A stretch of DNA of 64,000 nt from DASULK01 sp036381835 (GTDB lineage Bacteria; Actinomycetota; Actinomycetes; Mycobacteriales; Micromonosporaceae), in assembly GCA_036381835.1 (NCBI GenBank), contig DASVCA010000047.1:15469-79468 (forward strand). The letters are read 5' to 3'. Below are positions 26,124-35,033 of the stretch, piece by piece. Numbering within the stretch: the stretch's first letter is position 1; every line of letters begins with the position of its first letter. The position numbers and the translations under genes were made by a program. The notes beneath the pieces were generated by a model, which saw only the letters and a list, made by a program, of their open reading frames with translations, searched no databases and was not told where the DNA came from.

Positions 26124-26803
26124 CAGCCCGCATCGGTGTGGTCACCTTCCCCGGCTCGCTCGACGACACCGACGCCGCCCGGGCGGTGCGCCTGGCCGGC
26201 GGCGAGGCCGTCCGTCTCTGGCACGACGATCCGAACCTGCACGGGGTCGATGCGGTGGTGCTGCCGGGTGGCTTCTCCTACGGTGACTACCTGCGCAGCG
26301 GGGCGATCGCCCGGTTCGCACCGGTGATGCAGACGATCATCGCGGGTGCCCGCGACGGCCTCCCGGTGCTCGGAATCTGCAACGGGTTCCAAATCCTGTG
26401 CGAGGCACACCTGCTGCCCGGCGCGCTGACCCGCAACGAGCATCTGCACTTCCGGGCCCGAGACCAGTGGCTGCGGATCGAGGCGGCCGGCACGGCATGG
26501 ACCAGCGCCTTCACATCCGGTCAGGAGGTGCTTATTCCGGTCAAGCACGGAGAAGGCCGCTACGTGGCCGACGAACGCACCCTGCACGAGCTCGAAGCCA
26601 CGGGTCGGATCGTCGCCCGCTACATCCGGGGCAACCCGAACGGCTCGCTGCACGACATCGCCGGCATCACCAACGAGGCCGGCAACGTCGTAGGCATGAT
26701 GCCGCACCCGGAACACGCCGTCGAAGCACTGACCGGTCCGTCGCTCGACGGGCTCGGTGTCTTCACCTCGATTCTCAAGCACCTTTCGGGAGCCCGGGCA
26801 TGA
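26120..26803 (+). CDS. purQ: Phosphoribosylformylglycinamidine synthase subunit PurQ (glutaminase)
   Basis: 227-aa class I glutamine amidotransferase with nucleophile motif GICNGFQIL and the His/Glu pair in MPHPEHA. It releases ammonia from glutamine for FGAM formation by PurL. It overlaps purS and purL by 4 nt each, which indicates strict translational coupling and equal stoichiometry. Confidence 0.95.
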   Translation: MTARIGVVTFPGSLDDTDAARAVRLAGGEAVRLWHDDPNLHGVDAVVLPGGFSYGDYLRSGAIARFAPVMQTIIAGARDGLPVLGICNGFQILCEAHLLPGALTRNEHLHFRARDQWLRIEAAGTAWTSAFTSGQEVLIPVKHGEGRYVADERTLHELEATGRIVARYIRGNPNGSLHDIAGITNEAGNVVGMMPHPEHAVEALTGPSLDGLGVFTSILKHLSGARA

Positions 26804-29355
26804 CCACCTTTGAGGCCACCCCAGAACTGATGGCGCAAGGGTCCGCGCCCGCAGCCGAAGCCGATATGCCCCAGACCCCCGCCCAGAATCCGCCCGTGTC
26901 CCGGATCGTTTCCGACGACATCCTCGGCAGTCCGGACACCGTCGAACGGACCCTGGCCACCCCGGACGAGATGCAGCCGTACCTGGAGCTCGGCCTGCTC
27001 GACGACGAGTACGAGCGGATCCGGGAAATCCTCGGTCGCCGGCCCACTCAGTCCGAACTCGCGATGTACTCGATCATGTGGAGCGAACACTGCTCCTACA
27101 AGTCGAGCAAGGTGCACCTGCGCCAGTTCGCGGAGAAGGCACCGCGAAGCGACCGGTTGCTCGCCGGCATCGGGGAGAACGCCGGCGTGGTGCGGATCTC
27201 CGACACCCTGGCCGTGACCTTCAAGGTCGAGTCACACAACCACCCGAGCTACATCGAGCCGTACCAGGGCGCGGCTACCGGTGTCGGCGGGATCGTCCGG
27301 GACATCCTCGCGATGGGTGCCCGCCCGGTCGCGGTGATGGACTCGCTGCGCTTCGGCGATCCCAACCATCCCGACACCGCGCGCGTGCTGCCCGGGGTGG
27401 TGGCCGGCATCGGCGGGTACGGCAACTGCCTGGGCCTGCCCAACATCGGCGGCGAGGTCGTCTTCGACCCGTGCTACCAAGGCAACCCCCTGGTCAACGC
27501 CCTCTGCCTCGGCGTCCTCCCGGTGGCGCGCATGCAGCAGAAGGCAGCCGCCGGCCCGGGCAACATCGTCGTGCTCATGGGTGCGAAGACCGGCCGGGAC
27601 GGCATCGGCGGCGTCTCCGTCCTGGCGAGCGCGACCTTCGACGAGACCAGCGAGCAGCGCCGTCCCTCGGTGCAGGTGGGTGACCCGTTCACCGAGAAAC
27701 TTCTCATCGAGGCGTGCCTGGAGCTCTACGAGGCGCAACTCGTCGTCGGCATCCAGGACCTGGGCGGCGCCGGGCTGACCTGTGCGCTGAGCGAGACCGC
27801 CGCGGCGGCGGGCACCGGTATGCGGGTCTGGCTGGAGCGGGTGCCGTTGCGCGAGCCGTCGATGGAGCCGCACGAGATCCTGGCGAGTGAGTCGCAGGAG
27901 CGGATGCTGCTGATCGTCACGCCGGAGAATCTCGACGCGGTGCTCCAGACGGCCCGGAAGTGGGGCGTGCTCGCCACCCCGATCGGAGAGGTCACCGCCC
28001 CGGTCTCCGAAGAGGGCGGACGGCTGGTGATCACCTGGCACGGCCACACGGTTGCGGACGTGCCGCCGGGTTCCCTCGCCGACGACGGTCCCGTCTACGC
28101 CCGTCCGATGCGGGAACCGGCGGACCTGATCCTGCTGCAGGCGGACCGCGCGGAGACCCTGCGGCGGCCGAGTTCGCCGGAGGAGCTGCGGGAGACGGTG
28201 CTGCGGATGGCCGCCGCGCCTAACCTGTGCGACAAGACGTGGATCACCGAACAGTACGACCGTTACGTGCTCGGTAACACCGTGCTGGCTCAGCCCGAGG
28301 ACGCCGGCGTGGTCCGGGTGGACGATCGGACCGGGCTGGGCGTCGCCTTGGCCGTCGACGGCAATGCGCGCTTCACCCGGCTCGACCCGTATCGGGGCGC
28401 GAAGCTCGCACTGGCCGAGGCGTACCGCAACGTGGCGGTCACCGGGGCGCGACCGGTTGCCGTCACCAACTGCCTCAACTTCGGGTCTCCCGAGGATCCG
28501 ACGGTGATGTGGCAGTTCGCCGAGGCCGTCCGGGGACTCGCCGACGGGTGCGCCGAGCTCGGTATTCCCGTGACAGGCGGGAATGTCAGCTTCTACAACC
28601 AGACGGGGGCCGCGCCGATCCACCCGACGCCGGTGGTCGGTGTGCTCGGCGTGCTGGAAGACGTCACCACCCGGGTGCCGATGGGCTTCCCGTCGCCGGT
28701 CCACCCCGACGGCGATCTTGTCTTCCTGCTCGGTGACACGTACGAGGAGCTGTCCGGCTCGGAGTGGGCCTGGGTGGCGCACGGGCACCTGGGCGGTGAG
28801 CCGCCGCAGGTCGACCTGGCCCGTGAACAGGTGCTGGCCGGTGTGATCGCCGACGCGGCTCAGCGCGGGCACCTGCGCGCCGCACACGACCTTTCCGACG
28901 GCGGTCTCGCTCAGGCCCTGGTCGAGTCGTGTCTGCGGCGTGGCGTCGGGGCACGGATCGTCGTGCCGTCCGAGTTCGCCACCGGGAGCCTGCCGTTCGT
29001 GTTCCTGTTCAGCGAGTCGGCCGGGCGGGCGATCGTGACCGTGCCTCGAGGGCATGACAAGGCGTTCGCGGCGCTGTGTGCCGAGCGCGGGCTGCCGTGC
29101 ACCCTCATCGGGGCGACCAGCGCGACCAGTAGCGAGCTGGAGCTGGCAGGCTACTTCACGATCAGCCTGGACGAGCTGAGGGCCGAGGCCACCTCGACGT
29201 TGCCGAGTCTGTTCGCCGGGGAAGGCGCCGTCACAGCTGACCCCGAGTCGGGTGAGGTCGCCGCAGTCGACGACGCTGCGGCAGACGGCGAGGTGCCGGA
29301 CACCGACGAGGCCGCACGGCGCGAAGCCTCGGAGGCCGACCCCACAGCGGAGTGA
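26800..29355 (+). CDS. purL: Phosphoribosylformylglycinamidine synthase subunit PurL (small type)
   Basis: 851 aa, the two-fold repeated AIRS/PurM-like ATP-dependent synthase. SIMWSEHCSYKS and ESHNHPS in the first half and TGGNVSFYNQ in the second are PurL landmarks. It converts FGAR, ATP and ammonia to FGAM. Compared with the usual 740-770 aa it has an acidic C-terminal tail (about 60 residues rich in Asp, Glu and Ala) and an N-terminal extension of about 50 residues. The ATG overlaps the purQ stop. A 20-bp hairpin follows the gene. Confidence 0.95.
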   Translation: MTTFEATPELMAQGSAPAAEADMPQTPAQNPPVSRIVSDDILGSPDTVERTLATPDEMQPYLELGLLDDEYERIREILGRRPTQSELAMYSIMWSEHCSYKSSKVHLRQFAEKAPRSDRLLAGIGENAGVVRISDTLAVTFKVESHNHPSYIEPYQGAATGVGGIVRDILAMGARPVAVMDSLRFGDPNHPDTARVLPGVVAGIGGYGNCLGLPNIGGEVVFDPCYQGNPLVNALCLGVLPVARMQQKAAAGPGNIVVLMGAKTGRDGIGGVSVLASATFDETSEQRRPSVQVGDPFTEKLLIEACLELYEAQLVVGIQDLGGAGLTCALSETAAAAGTGMRVWLERVPLREPSMEPHEILASESQERMLLIVTPENLDAVLQTARKWGVLATPIGEVTAPVSEEGGRLVITWHGHTVADVPPGSLADDGPVYARPMREPADLILLQADRAETLRRPSSPEELRETVLRMAAAPNLCDKTWITEQYDRYVLGNTVLAQPEDAGVVRVDDRTGLGVALAVDGNARFTRLDPYRGAKLALAEAYRNVAVTGARPVAVTNCLNFGSPEDPTVMWQFAEAVRGLADGCAELGIPVTGGNVSFYNQTGAAPIHPTPVVGVLGVLEDVTTRVPMGFPSPVHPDGDLVFLLGDTYEELSGSEWAWVAHGHLGGEPPQVDLAREQVLAGVIADAAQRGHLRAAHDLSDGGLAQALVESCLRRGVGARIVVPSEFATGSLPFVFLFSESAGRAIVTVPRGHDKAFAALCAERGLPCTLIGATSATSSELELAGYFTISLDELRAEATSTLPSLFAGEGAVTADPESGEVAAVDDAAADGEVPDTDEAARREASEADPTAE

Positions 29356-29397
29356 CCTCGGGTCGCGACCGGCCCAGGATCGGCCCGCGATGTGATC

Positions 29398-29441
29398 AAT
29401 GCGGAACGGGTGCACCCCATCGGGTGCACCCGTTCCGCATT
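29398..29441. terminator. Perfect 20-bp hairpin between convergent genes
   Basis: AATGCGGAACGGGTGCACCC (29398-29417), a CATC loop, then its exact complement (29422-29441). There is no T-run, as is normal in high-GC actinomycetes. It sits between the ends of purL and the Gly/Tyr-rich protein gene and should act on both strands. Confidence 0.8.
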
Positions 29442-29487
29442 GCCGGGGCTTCCGGATGGCCGTGCGGGTGTCCGCCGGCCCCTGTGT

Positions 29488-31455
29488 TCAGTCGTCGAGC
29501 CAGCCCAGTTGGCGGCGCTCAGAGCGGCTCGGCTCTGATCCGCGGCGCGGCTCCTCCTGGTTGCCGCGGTAGTAGCCGCCTTGGTCCTGCTCGTAACCGG
29601 GGTAACCACGCTGCTCGGGAACCTGACCGTAGCCGCCGGGATTGTCGTAGCCACCGCCTGCGGCACCGTAGGTACTACCCTGTTGGCCGTAGCCGCCGCC
29701 GGGCGCGTCGTAGCCACCGGGGCCGCCGGCACCATAAGCCCCCCGCTCGTCATAGCCGTGGGAGCCGTACCCACCCTGGTAGGTGCCGCCGGCACCGTCG
29801 TAGCCCGGATTCGGCCCATATCCGCCGGCCTGGTGCGGTTCCTGGCCGTACCCCGGATCCGAGCCGTACCACGGCTCCTGGCCGTGGTCTCGGCCGGCCG
29901 GCGGGCCGTATGCCTGGTCCGGTCCGTAGCCGCCCTCGTACCGGCTGGTGGGCTGGTCGTAGCGTCCCCCCGGCTCGCCGTACCGGCTGGTCGGAGCGTC
30001 GTAGCGGTCCCCGTACCCGCCGCCCGGGCCCTCGTATCCAGGACCGAACTGGCCTCCGGTGGCACCGTACGTGCCTCCGGGAGCGGTGGTGCTTCCATAG
30101 CCGCCGCTGGAGGTAGGTGTGTCACCGTAGCCGCCGCCGGCGGGCGGATGCCCGCCGTAACCTGCGGCACCCGAGGTCGGGCCTGCGCCATAGCCGCCGC
30201 TGCCGTAGCCGCCGGGTGCGTCGTAGCCGGTGCCGGCCCACCCCGGGTCGTGGCCGCCGTGTGCTGGCGACGCCGGGCGAGGAGGCGGCAGCGGCGCGCC
30301 GTACGGGTCGGGGAACTCCTCGTCAGCCAGCGCCCGGCGGTCCAGCATGGCAGTGGGGGCGTCAGCGATCGACGGGTTGGCGACCGCGGTCGTAGCCGGA
30401 CCCCCGTGGCCGCCGACGATTCGGGTCGCGTCATCCGCCCCGCGGTAGCTGCCTCGGCTGGGCGGGACTCGTCTCGGGCCTCGAGCCGGCTCCGAATCGT
30501 CGTCGTCGGCCTCCTCCTCGTCGCCTTCCTTGCGCTTCATCAGCAGCAGGACGATCGCGCCGACGCCGAGGGCGACGAGCAACCCACCGAGGACGATGAA
30601 CAGCCAGCCCATTCCGCCGCCTTCTTCCTGAGTGGCGGCGTTGTTGGTCTGCGGCAGCCCGGTCGGGAGCTCCTCTGCCGTCTCGCTCGGCTCGACGAGC
30701 TCGCTCGGGGTCGGCTCGACCGTCTCGGTCGGGGACGGCGTCGGCTCCGGCAGTTCGAGTGCGATCCGATGGGTGAAGGACTGACCCGGACCGACGTTGA
30801 TCGTGCTGATTCGGCTTTGTGCGTCTTCCTTGACCGCGCCGATCTGAATGGCACCGGGAGTGATCGGTTTCTGCTCGGAGCCGGTGAAGCTGTAGCGGCC
30901 GTTGCGATCGGTGGTGTCGGTGTAGGTGTGCCCGCCCGAGTCTTTGATCATCACCGTGGCGCCTTCGACCGGATCGCCGTTGGCGCTGTTGGTGACCTGT
31001 CCTGAGATCGATTTGACCGTTTGCGGTGCGGGCGGCTTTCCGATCAGCGTGATATCAACGGACTGCGTGTCCGTGCCGATCAACGGCGGCTTCGACGTCG
31101 CTGTGATGGTTATTTTCGCGTTGATTTCCCGATCCGAGGTGAAGCTCGCGGCCAGTTCGAACTTCGCTTCTAGACCGTTCTGGGTCTTTGCTCCCTTGCG
31201 CTGGCATCCCGAAATGCACCGCAGGTTCGGGTTATTGGAGGTGACCTCGATATCCGCGGTGTCTTCCACAGCCAGGTCGTACCGGATGATGGTCGACTTT
31301 CCGGCTTCAACCCTGCTCGGGTCGGCGTAAACGTTGCTCAGCTCGGGCGCCGCTAGCGCGGGTGATGCGGGGAGGGTGAAGATGGCACTTGCTGCGAGCG
31401 CCAGGACCACACCGGCCCGCTGGATCCAGGCTCGTCGGTGTGTGGACACGTCCAC
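29488..31455 (-). CDS. Signal-peptide / single-TM protein with a long cytoplasmic Gly/Tyr-rich domain
   Basis: 655 aa, not recognised as a named protein. It has a signal peptide (1-36), an extracellular region with a Cys pair (C80, C84), a carboxypeptidase-regulatory-like beta-sandwich (about 146-232; SISGQVTNSANGDPVEGATV), a Pro/Thr/Glu stalk (235-280), one membrane segment (283-306), then KRKE and an acidic run. After that come about 330 residues, of which about 240 are GYG/GGY repeats with PTSRY units. It ends in a charged RRQLGWLDD tail. DDATRIV (341-347) and PTAML (367-371) are short ordered-looking islands before the repeats. GTG at 31455 is used; GTG at 31449 has better spacing to GGGAAGG. 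It lies between purine genes with no obvious partner. Confidence 0.8.
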   Translation of the reverse strand: MDVSTHRRAWIQRAGVVLALAASAIFTLPASPALAAPELSNVYADPSRVEAGKSTIIRYDLAVEDTADIEVTSNNPNLRCISGCQRKGAKTQNGLEAKFELAASFTSDREINAKITITATSKPPLIGTDTQSVDITLIGKPPAPQTVKSISGQVTNSANGDPVEGATVMIKDSGGHTYTDTTDRNGRYSFTGSEQKPITPGAIQIGAVKEDAQSRISTINVGPGQSFTHRIALELPEPTPSPTETVEPTPSELVEPSETAEELPTGLPQTNNAATQEEGGGMGWLFIVLGGLLVALGVGAIVLLLMKRKEGDEEEADDDDSEPARGPRRVPPSRGSYRGADDATRIVGGHGGPATTAVANPSIADAPTAMLDRRALADEEFPDPYGAPLPPPRPASPAHGGHDPGWAGTGYDAPGGYGSGGYGAGPTSGAAGYGGHPPAGGGYGDTPTSSGGYGSTTAPGGTYGATGGQFGPGYEGPGGGYGDRYDAPTSRYGEPGGRYDQPTSRYEGGYGPDQAYGPPAGRDHGQEPWYGSDPGYGQEPHQAGGYGPNPGYDGAGGTYQGGYGSHGYDERGAYGAGGPGGYDAPGGGYGQQGSTYGAAGGGYDNPGGYGQVPEQRGYPGYEQDQGGYYRGNQEEPRRGSEPSRSERRQLGWLDD

Positions 31456-31608
31456 CGCCTTCCCGTCTGACCTCTACCGGCTTGACCTCTACCGACCGGC
31501 GCCCCGCCGAAGGAGCGGGCGCGTATGAATACACCGTGGGAAACTATGCCTTGTGTCCGCGGGCAACCGCGACCCAGGGGGCGGCGGAATGTATCGGGAC
31601 AGAAGTCG

Positions 31609-31620
31609 TATCGTCCGGGT
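31609..31620 (+). promoter_or_regulatory. Putative leaderless -10 element for the sterol-carrier-like gene
   Basis: TATCGT (31609-31614) ends 6 nt before GTG at 31621, with no ribosome site between them. This supports GTG, rather than the ATG at 31630, as the first codon of a leaderless mRNA. Confidence 0.4.
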
Positions 31621-31974
31621 GTGTCGTCTATGCACGGTAAATTCCCGGCTGTCGAGACCGCCCTGACCGCACTCGACGCGGGGTCGGTACCCGAGCCGGC
31701 TACTCTCCGTGACGCCGTTCGTGTGCTGCTCGCCGCCCTCGCTGATCGTGCGCCTGGTCGAGCGGTTGAGGTGCGGGTTCCACCCTACGGCGCGATCCAG
31801 TGCGGTGAGGGGCCGCGACACACCCGGGGGACCCCGCCGAACGTGGTCGAAACCGATCCTGTCACCTGGATCCAGTTAGCGACCGGACGGCTGTCCTGGG
31901 CATCGGCGGTGGAAACCGGTAAAGTCCGGGCCAGTGGGCGCAGGGCAGATATCTCCGCACTTCTGCCCATTTGA
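31621..31974 (+). CDS. Sterol carrier family protein (MSMEG_5817-like)
   Basis: 117 aa. It resembles the small actinobacterial SCP2-like proteins whose C-terminal half carries ETDPVTWIQLATGRLSW and ends near ADISALLP. The fold has a hydrophobic cavity for lipids, but no ligand is known for these bacterial members. It lies between the divergent Gly/Tyr-rich gene and purF, a position that seems conserved in actinomycetes from memory. Confidence 0.7.
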   Translation: MSSMHGKFPAVETALTALDAGSVPEPATLRDAVRVLLAALADRAPGRAVEVRVPPYGAIQCGEGPRHTRGTPPNVVETDPVTWIQLATGRLSWASAVETGKVRASGRRADISALLPI

Positions 31975-32145
31975 TGATTTACATCACGTTGATCGTGGCG
32001 CAGCGTCCCGAAATCGTAGCGGTCTGCTATCGGTCGAGGTTCGCGTACACTGTCACGCGAGAGCTGACCCGGTTACCACCCGACCCCCTCGTGGATCAGC
32101 AACCCGGGCAGACGGTCCCAACCCATCCAGCGTGAGGGAGCGGCA

Positions 32146-33696
32146 GTGCCCCGAGGCGACGGCCGGTTGAGCCACGACCTCGACCCCCAGCGGCCCGGCC
32201 CACAGGACGCGTGTGGGGTCTTCGGCGTCTGGGCGCCGGGAGAAGAAGTCTCCAAGCTCACCTACTTCGGTCTTTACGCACTTCAGCACCGCGGCCAGGA
32301 AGCCGCCGGCATGGCGGTGAGCGACGGCTCCAGCGTGGTGGTCTACAAGGACCTCGGGCTGGTCGCCCAGGTGTTCGACGAACCGACCCTGGCGAGCCTG
32401 CATGGGCATCTCGCCATCGGGCATACCCGCTACTCGACGACCGGCGCGTCCACCTGGGAGAACGCCCAGCCGACCATCCGGGCCAACGCGGCGGGTGCGA
32501 CCATCGCGCTCGCTCACAACGGCAACCTGGTCAACACCGCAGAACTGGCCGGCCAGGTCACGCAGCGGGGGCTGAGCCTCGACGGTTCGACCTCCGACAC
32601 CGCACTGGTGACCGCACTGCTGGCCAGTCGGCCGGACCTGTCGGTGGAGGCGGCCGCGCTGGAGGTGCTGCCGATGTTGCGCGGCGCCTTCTGCTTCGTC
32701 TTCATGGACGAGCACACCCTGTACGCCGCTCGTGATCCGCTTGGCATCCGCCCCCTGGTGCTCGGCCGGCTGGAGCGGGGCTGGGTCGTGGCCAGTGAGA
32801 CCGCCGCCCTGGACATCGTCGGCGCCAGCTTCGTACGCGAGGTCGAGCCGGGTGAGCTGCTCGCTATCGACGAGCACGGGTTGCGCTCCTCCCGGTTCGC
32901 CGGGCCGGAGCCGAGCGGCTGCATCTTCGAGTACGTCTACATCGCCCGCCCGGACACCACCATCGCCGGGCGCAACGTGTACGCCACGCGGGTCCAGGTG
33001 GGGCGGCAGCTCGCACGCGAGCACCCGGTCGAGGCGGACCTGGTGATTCCGGTGCCCGAGTCGGGAACGCCCGCCGCGATCGGGTACGCGGAGGAGTCCG
33101 GCATTCCCTACGGTGCCGGCCTGACCAAGAACGCTTACGTGGGTCGGACCTTCATCCAGCCGTCCCAGACGCTGCGCCAACTGGGCATCCGGCTCAAGCT
33201 CAACCCGTTGCGGGAGAACGTCCGTGGCAAGCGCCTCGTGGTGGTCGACGACTCGATCGTGCGCGGCAACACCCAGCGGGCCATCGTCCGGATGCTCCGC
33301 GAGGCCGGCGCGATCGAGGTGCACGTCCGCATCTCGTCGCCGCCCGTCCGCTGGCCTTGCTTCTACGGGATCGATTTCGCCACCCGGGCGGAGCTGATCG
33401 CCAACGGCCTGGACATCGACGGCGTGCGACGTTCGATCGGTGCCGATACGCTTGGTTATGTCTCGCTTGCCGGGCTGATCGCCGCGACGGAGCAGCCGAA
33501 GACCCGGCTGTGCCGAGCATGTTTCGACGGTGAATATCCGATCGAGTTGCCGGCCGACAACCTGATCGGCAAACACGTGTTGGAAGGGGTTGATCGCCGG
33601 GTCACGAGTCGCGGGCGGCCGGAGTCGCCGTCCGGTCCCGACCCAGCCCGAGCGATGCCCACGGACCGGACAGAACAACCGAGCCAGCCTCGATAG
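32146..33696 (+). CDS. purF: Amidophosphoribosyltransferase
   Basis: 516 aa. A 22-residue propeptide precedes the nucleophile C23 (DA-CGVFGV), so self-cleavage is expected. The glutaminase domain contains HTRYSTTG. The phosphoribosyltransferase PRPP loop is VVVDDSIVRGNT. Cysteines in RWPCFYG and RLCRACFDGEYP match ligands of the structural 4Fe-4S cluster of the B. subtilis-type enzyme. It catalyses the first committed step of purine synthesis. GTG at 32146 follows GGGAG. The 170-nt gap upstream shows no recognisable riboswitch. Confidence 0.95.
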   Translation: MPRGDGRLSHDLDPQRPGPQDACGVFGVWAPGEEVSKLTYFGLYALQHRGQEAAGMAVSDGSSVVVYKDLGLVAQVFDEPTLASLHGHLAIGHTRYSTTGASTWENAQPTIRANAAGATIALAHNGNLVNTAELAGQVTQRGLSLDGSTSDTALVTALLASRPDLSVEAAALEVLPMLRGAFCFVFMDEHTLYAARDPLGIRPLVLGRLERGWVVASETAALDIVGASFVREVEPGELLAIDEHGLRSSRFAGPEPSGCIFEYVYIARPDTTIAGRNVYATRVQVGRQLAREHPVEADLVIPVPESGTPAAIGYAEESGIPYGAGLTKNAYVGRTFIQPSQTLRQLGIRLKLNPLRENVRGKRLVVVDDSIVRGNTQRAIVRMLREAGAIEVHVRISSPPVRWPCFYGIDFATRAELIANGLDIDGVRRSIGADTLGYVSLAGLIAATEQPKTRLCRACFDGEYPIELPADNLIGKHVLEGVDRRVTSRGRPESPSGPDPARAMPTDRTEQPSQPR

Positions 33697-33742
33697 CTAG
33701 TCGAGCGGGAGAGCCCGCTCAAGTCGCCAAAGGGGAGCAACC

Positions 33743-34894
33743 GTGACGCACGTGTCCGAGCGCAGCGGCGCTGAAGCCGAACGTCGCGCGGGAGACAACC
33801 GCCAGCCGTGGTCCGCGCAGACCAGTCGCGCCAGCCGTAAGCGCTCCGTGACCTACGCGGACGCAGGCGTGTCGATCAGTGCCGGCGAGCGCGCCGTGGA
33901 ACTGCTGAAGCCGAAGGTTCAGCGTGCATCGCGCCCGGAGGTGATCGGCGATCTCGGCGGCTTCTCCGGCCTGTTCCGCCTGGACATCAAGAAGTACCGC
34001 AACCCGGTCCTCGCGTCGTCAACCGACGGTGTGGGTACGAAGCTGGTCATCGCTCAGCAGATGGACATCCACGACACGGTCGGGATCGATCTGGTCGCCA
34101 TGGTGGTGGACGACCTGGTGACCTGCGGTGCCGAGCCGCTGTTCCTGCTCGACTACATCGCCTGTGGCGAGGTGGTGCCGGACAAGGTCGCGGAGATCGG
34201 TGCGGGTATCGCCGACGGTTGCCGGTACGCCGGGTGCGCCCTGCTCGGTGGCGAGACGGCGGAGCACCCGGGGGTGTTGCGCCCCGACGAATACGACATC
34301 TCCGCCACCGGTGTCGGCGTGGTGGAGGAGAGCGCGATCCTCGGTCGGGACCGGGTGGAGGTCGGCGACGTGATCATCGCGCTGGGCTCGTCCGGGCTGC
34401 ACTCCAATGGATACTCCCTGGTCCGCCACGTGCTGCTCGGTGCGGGTCGGATGCGGTTGGAGACGGTGGTCGAGGAGTTCGGGCACCAGCGCACCCTCGG
34501 TGAGGAGCTCCTGACCCCGACCAAGATCTACGCTCAGGACTGCCTCAAGCTGATCGCCGAGTGCGAGGTGCGTGCCCTGGCCCACGTGACCGGTGGCGGT
34601 ATCCCGGGCAACCTGGTGCGGATTCTGCCCGACCACGTCGATGCCGTGGTGAACCGGTCCACCTGGCGGCCGCAGCCGATCTTCGATCTCATCCAAGCCA
34701 AGGGCCGTATCGACGATGCGGAGATGGAGTCCACGTTCAACATGGGCGTGGGCATGTTCGCGATCGTGTCAGCACAGGACGCCGACCGGGCCCTTGCCTT
34801 CCTGGCGGGCCGGGGGGTCGAAGCCTGGCAGGCGGGCGAGGTCATCGAAGGCACCGGCATGGTGCAGATGATCGGCCAGCACACGAGAGGATGA
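33743..34894 (+). CDS. purM: Phosphoribosylformylglycinamidine cyclo-ligase (AIR synthetase)
   Basis: 383 aa. The family core begins at SVTYADAGVSI (about residue 33) and includes the metal/ATP motif GGFSGLF and LSPTKIY-like LTPTKIYAQD. It closes the imidazole ring to form AIR. The first 32 residues are a polar extension not needed by the fold. GTG at 33743 has AAAGGGG upstream. It follows purF by 46 nt and is probably co-transcribed with it. Confidence 0.94.
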   Translation: MTHVSERSGAEAERRAGDNRQPWSAQTSRASRKRSVTYADAGVSISAGERAVELLKPKVQRASRPEVIGDLGGFSGLFRLDIKKYRNPVLASSTDGVGTKLVIAQQMDIHDTVGIDLVAMVVDDLVTCGAEPLFLLDYIACGEVVPDKVAEIGAGIADGCRYAGCALLGGETAEHPGVLRPDEYDISATGVGVVEESAILGRDRVEVGDVIIALGSSGLHSNGYSLVRHVLLGAGRMRLETVVEEFGHQRTLGEELLTPTKIYAQDCLKLIAECEVRALAHVTGGGIPGNLVRILPDHVDAVVNRSTWRPQPIFDLIQAKGRIDDAEMESTFNMGVGMFAIVSAQDADRALAFLAGRGVEAWQAGEVIEGTGMVQMIGQHTRG

Positions 34895-35033
34895 TCGGCT
34901 CGGGCGATCGTCCGATAGACCGGGCGACTTCACCCGAGCGGTGGCTACCGCATAGCCTGAAGGGCACTTCGATCGCTCCCGGTCGGAGTCAACAGCCGTA
35001 GGAGGAGGCGGCGACGTCGGGAGGAGAGGTCGG

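Noticed and set aside
29600..30250. CRISPR array or DNA tandem repeat
   Set aside because: The repeats are irregular codon-level GYG repeats inside one open frame, without constant spacers.
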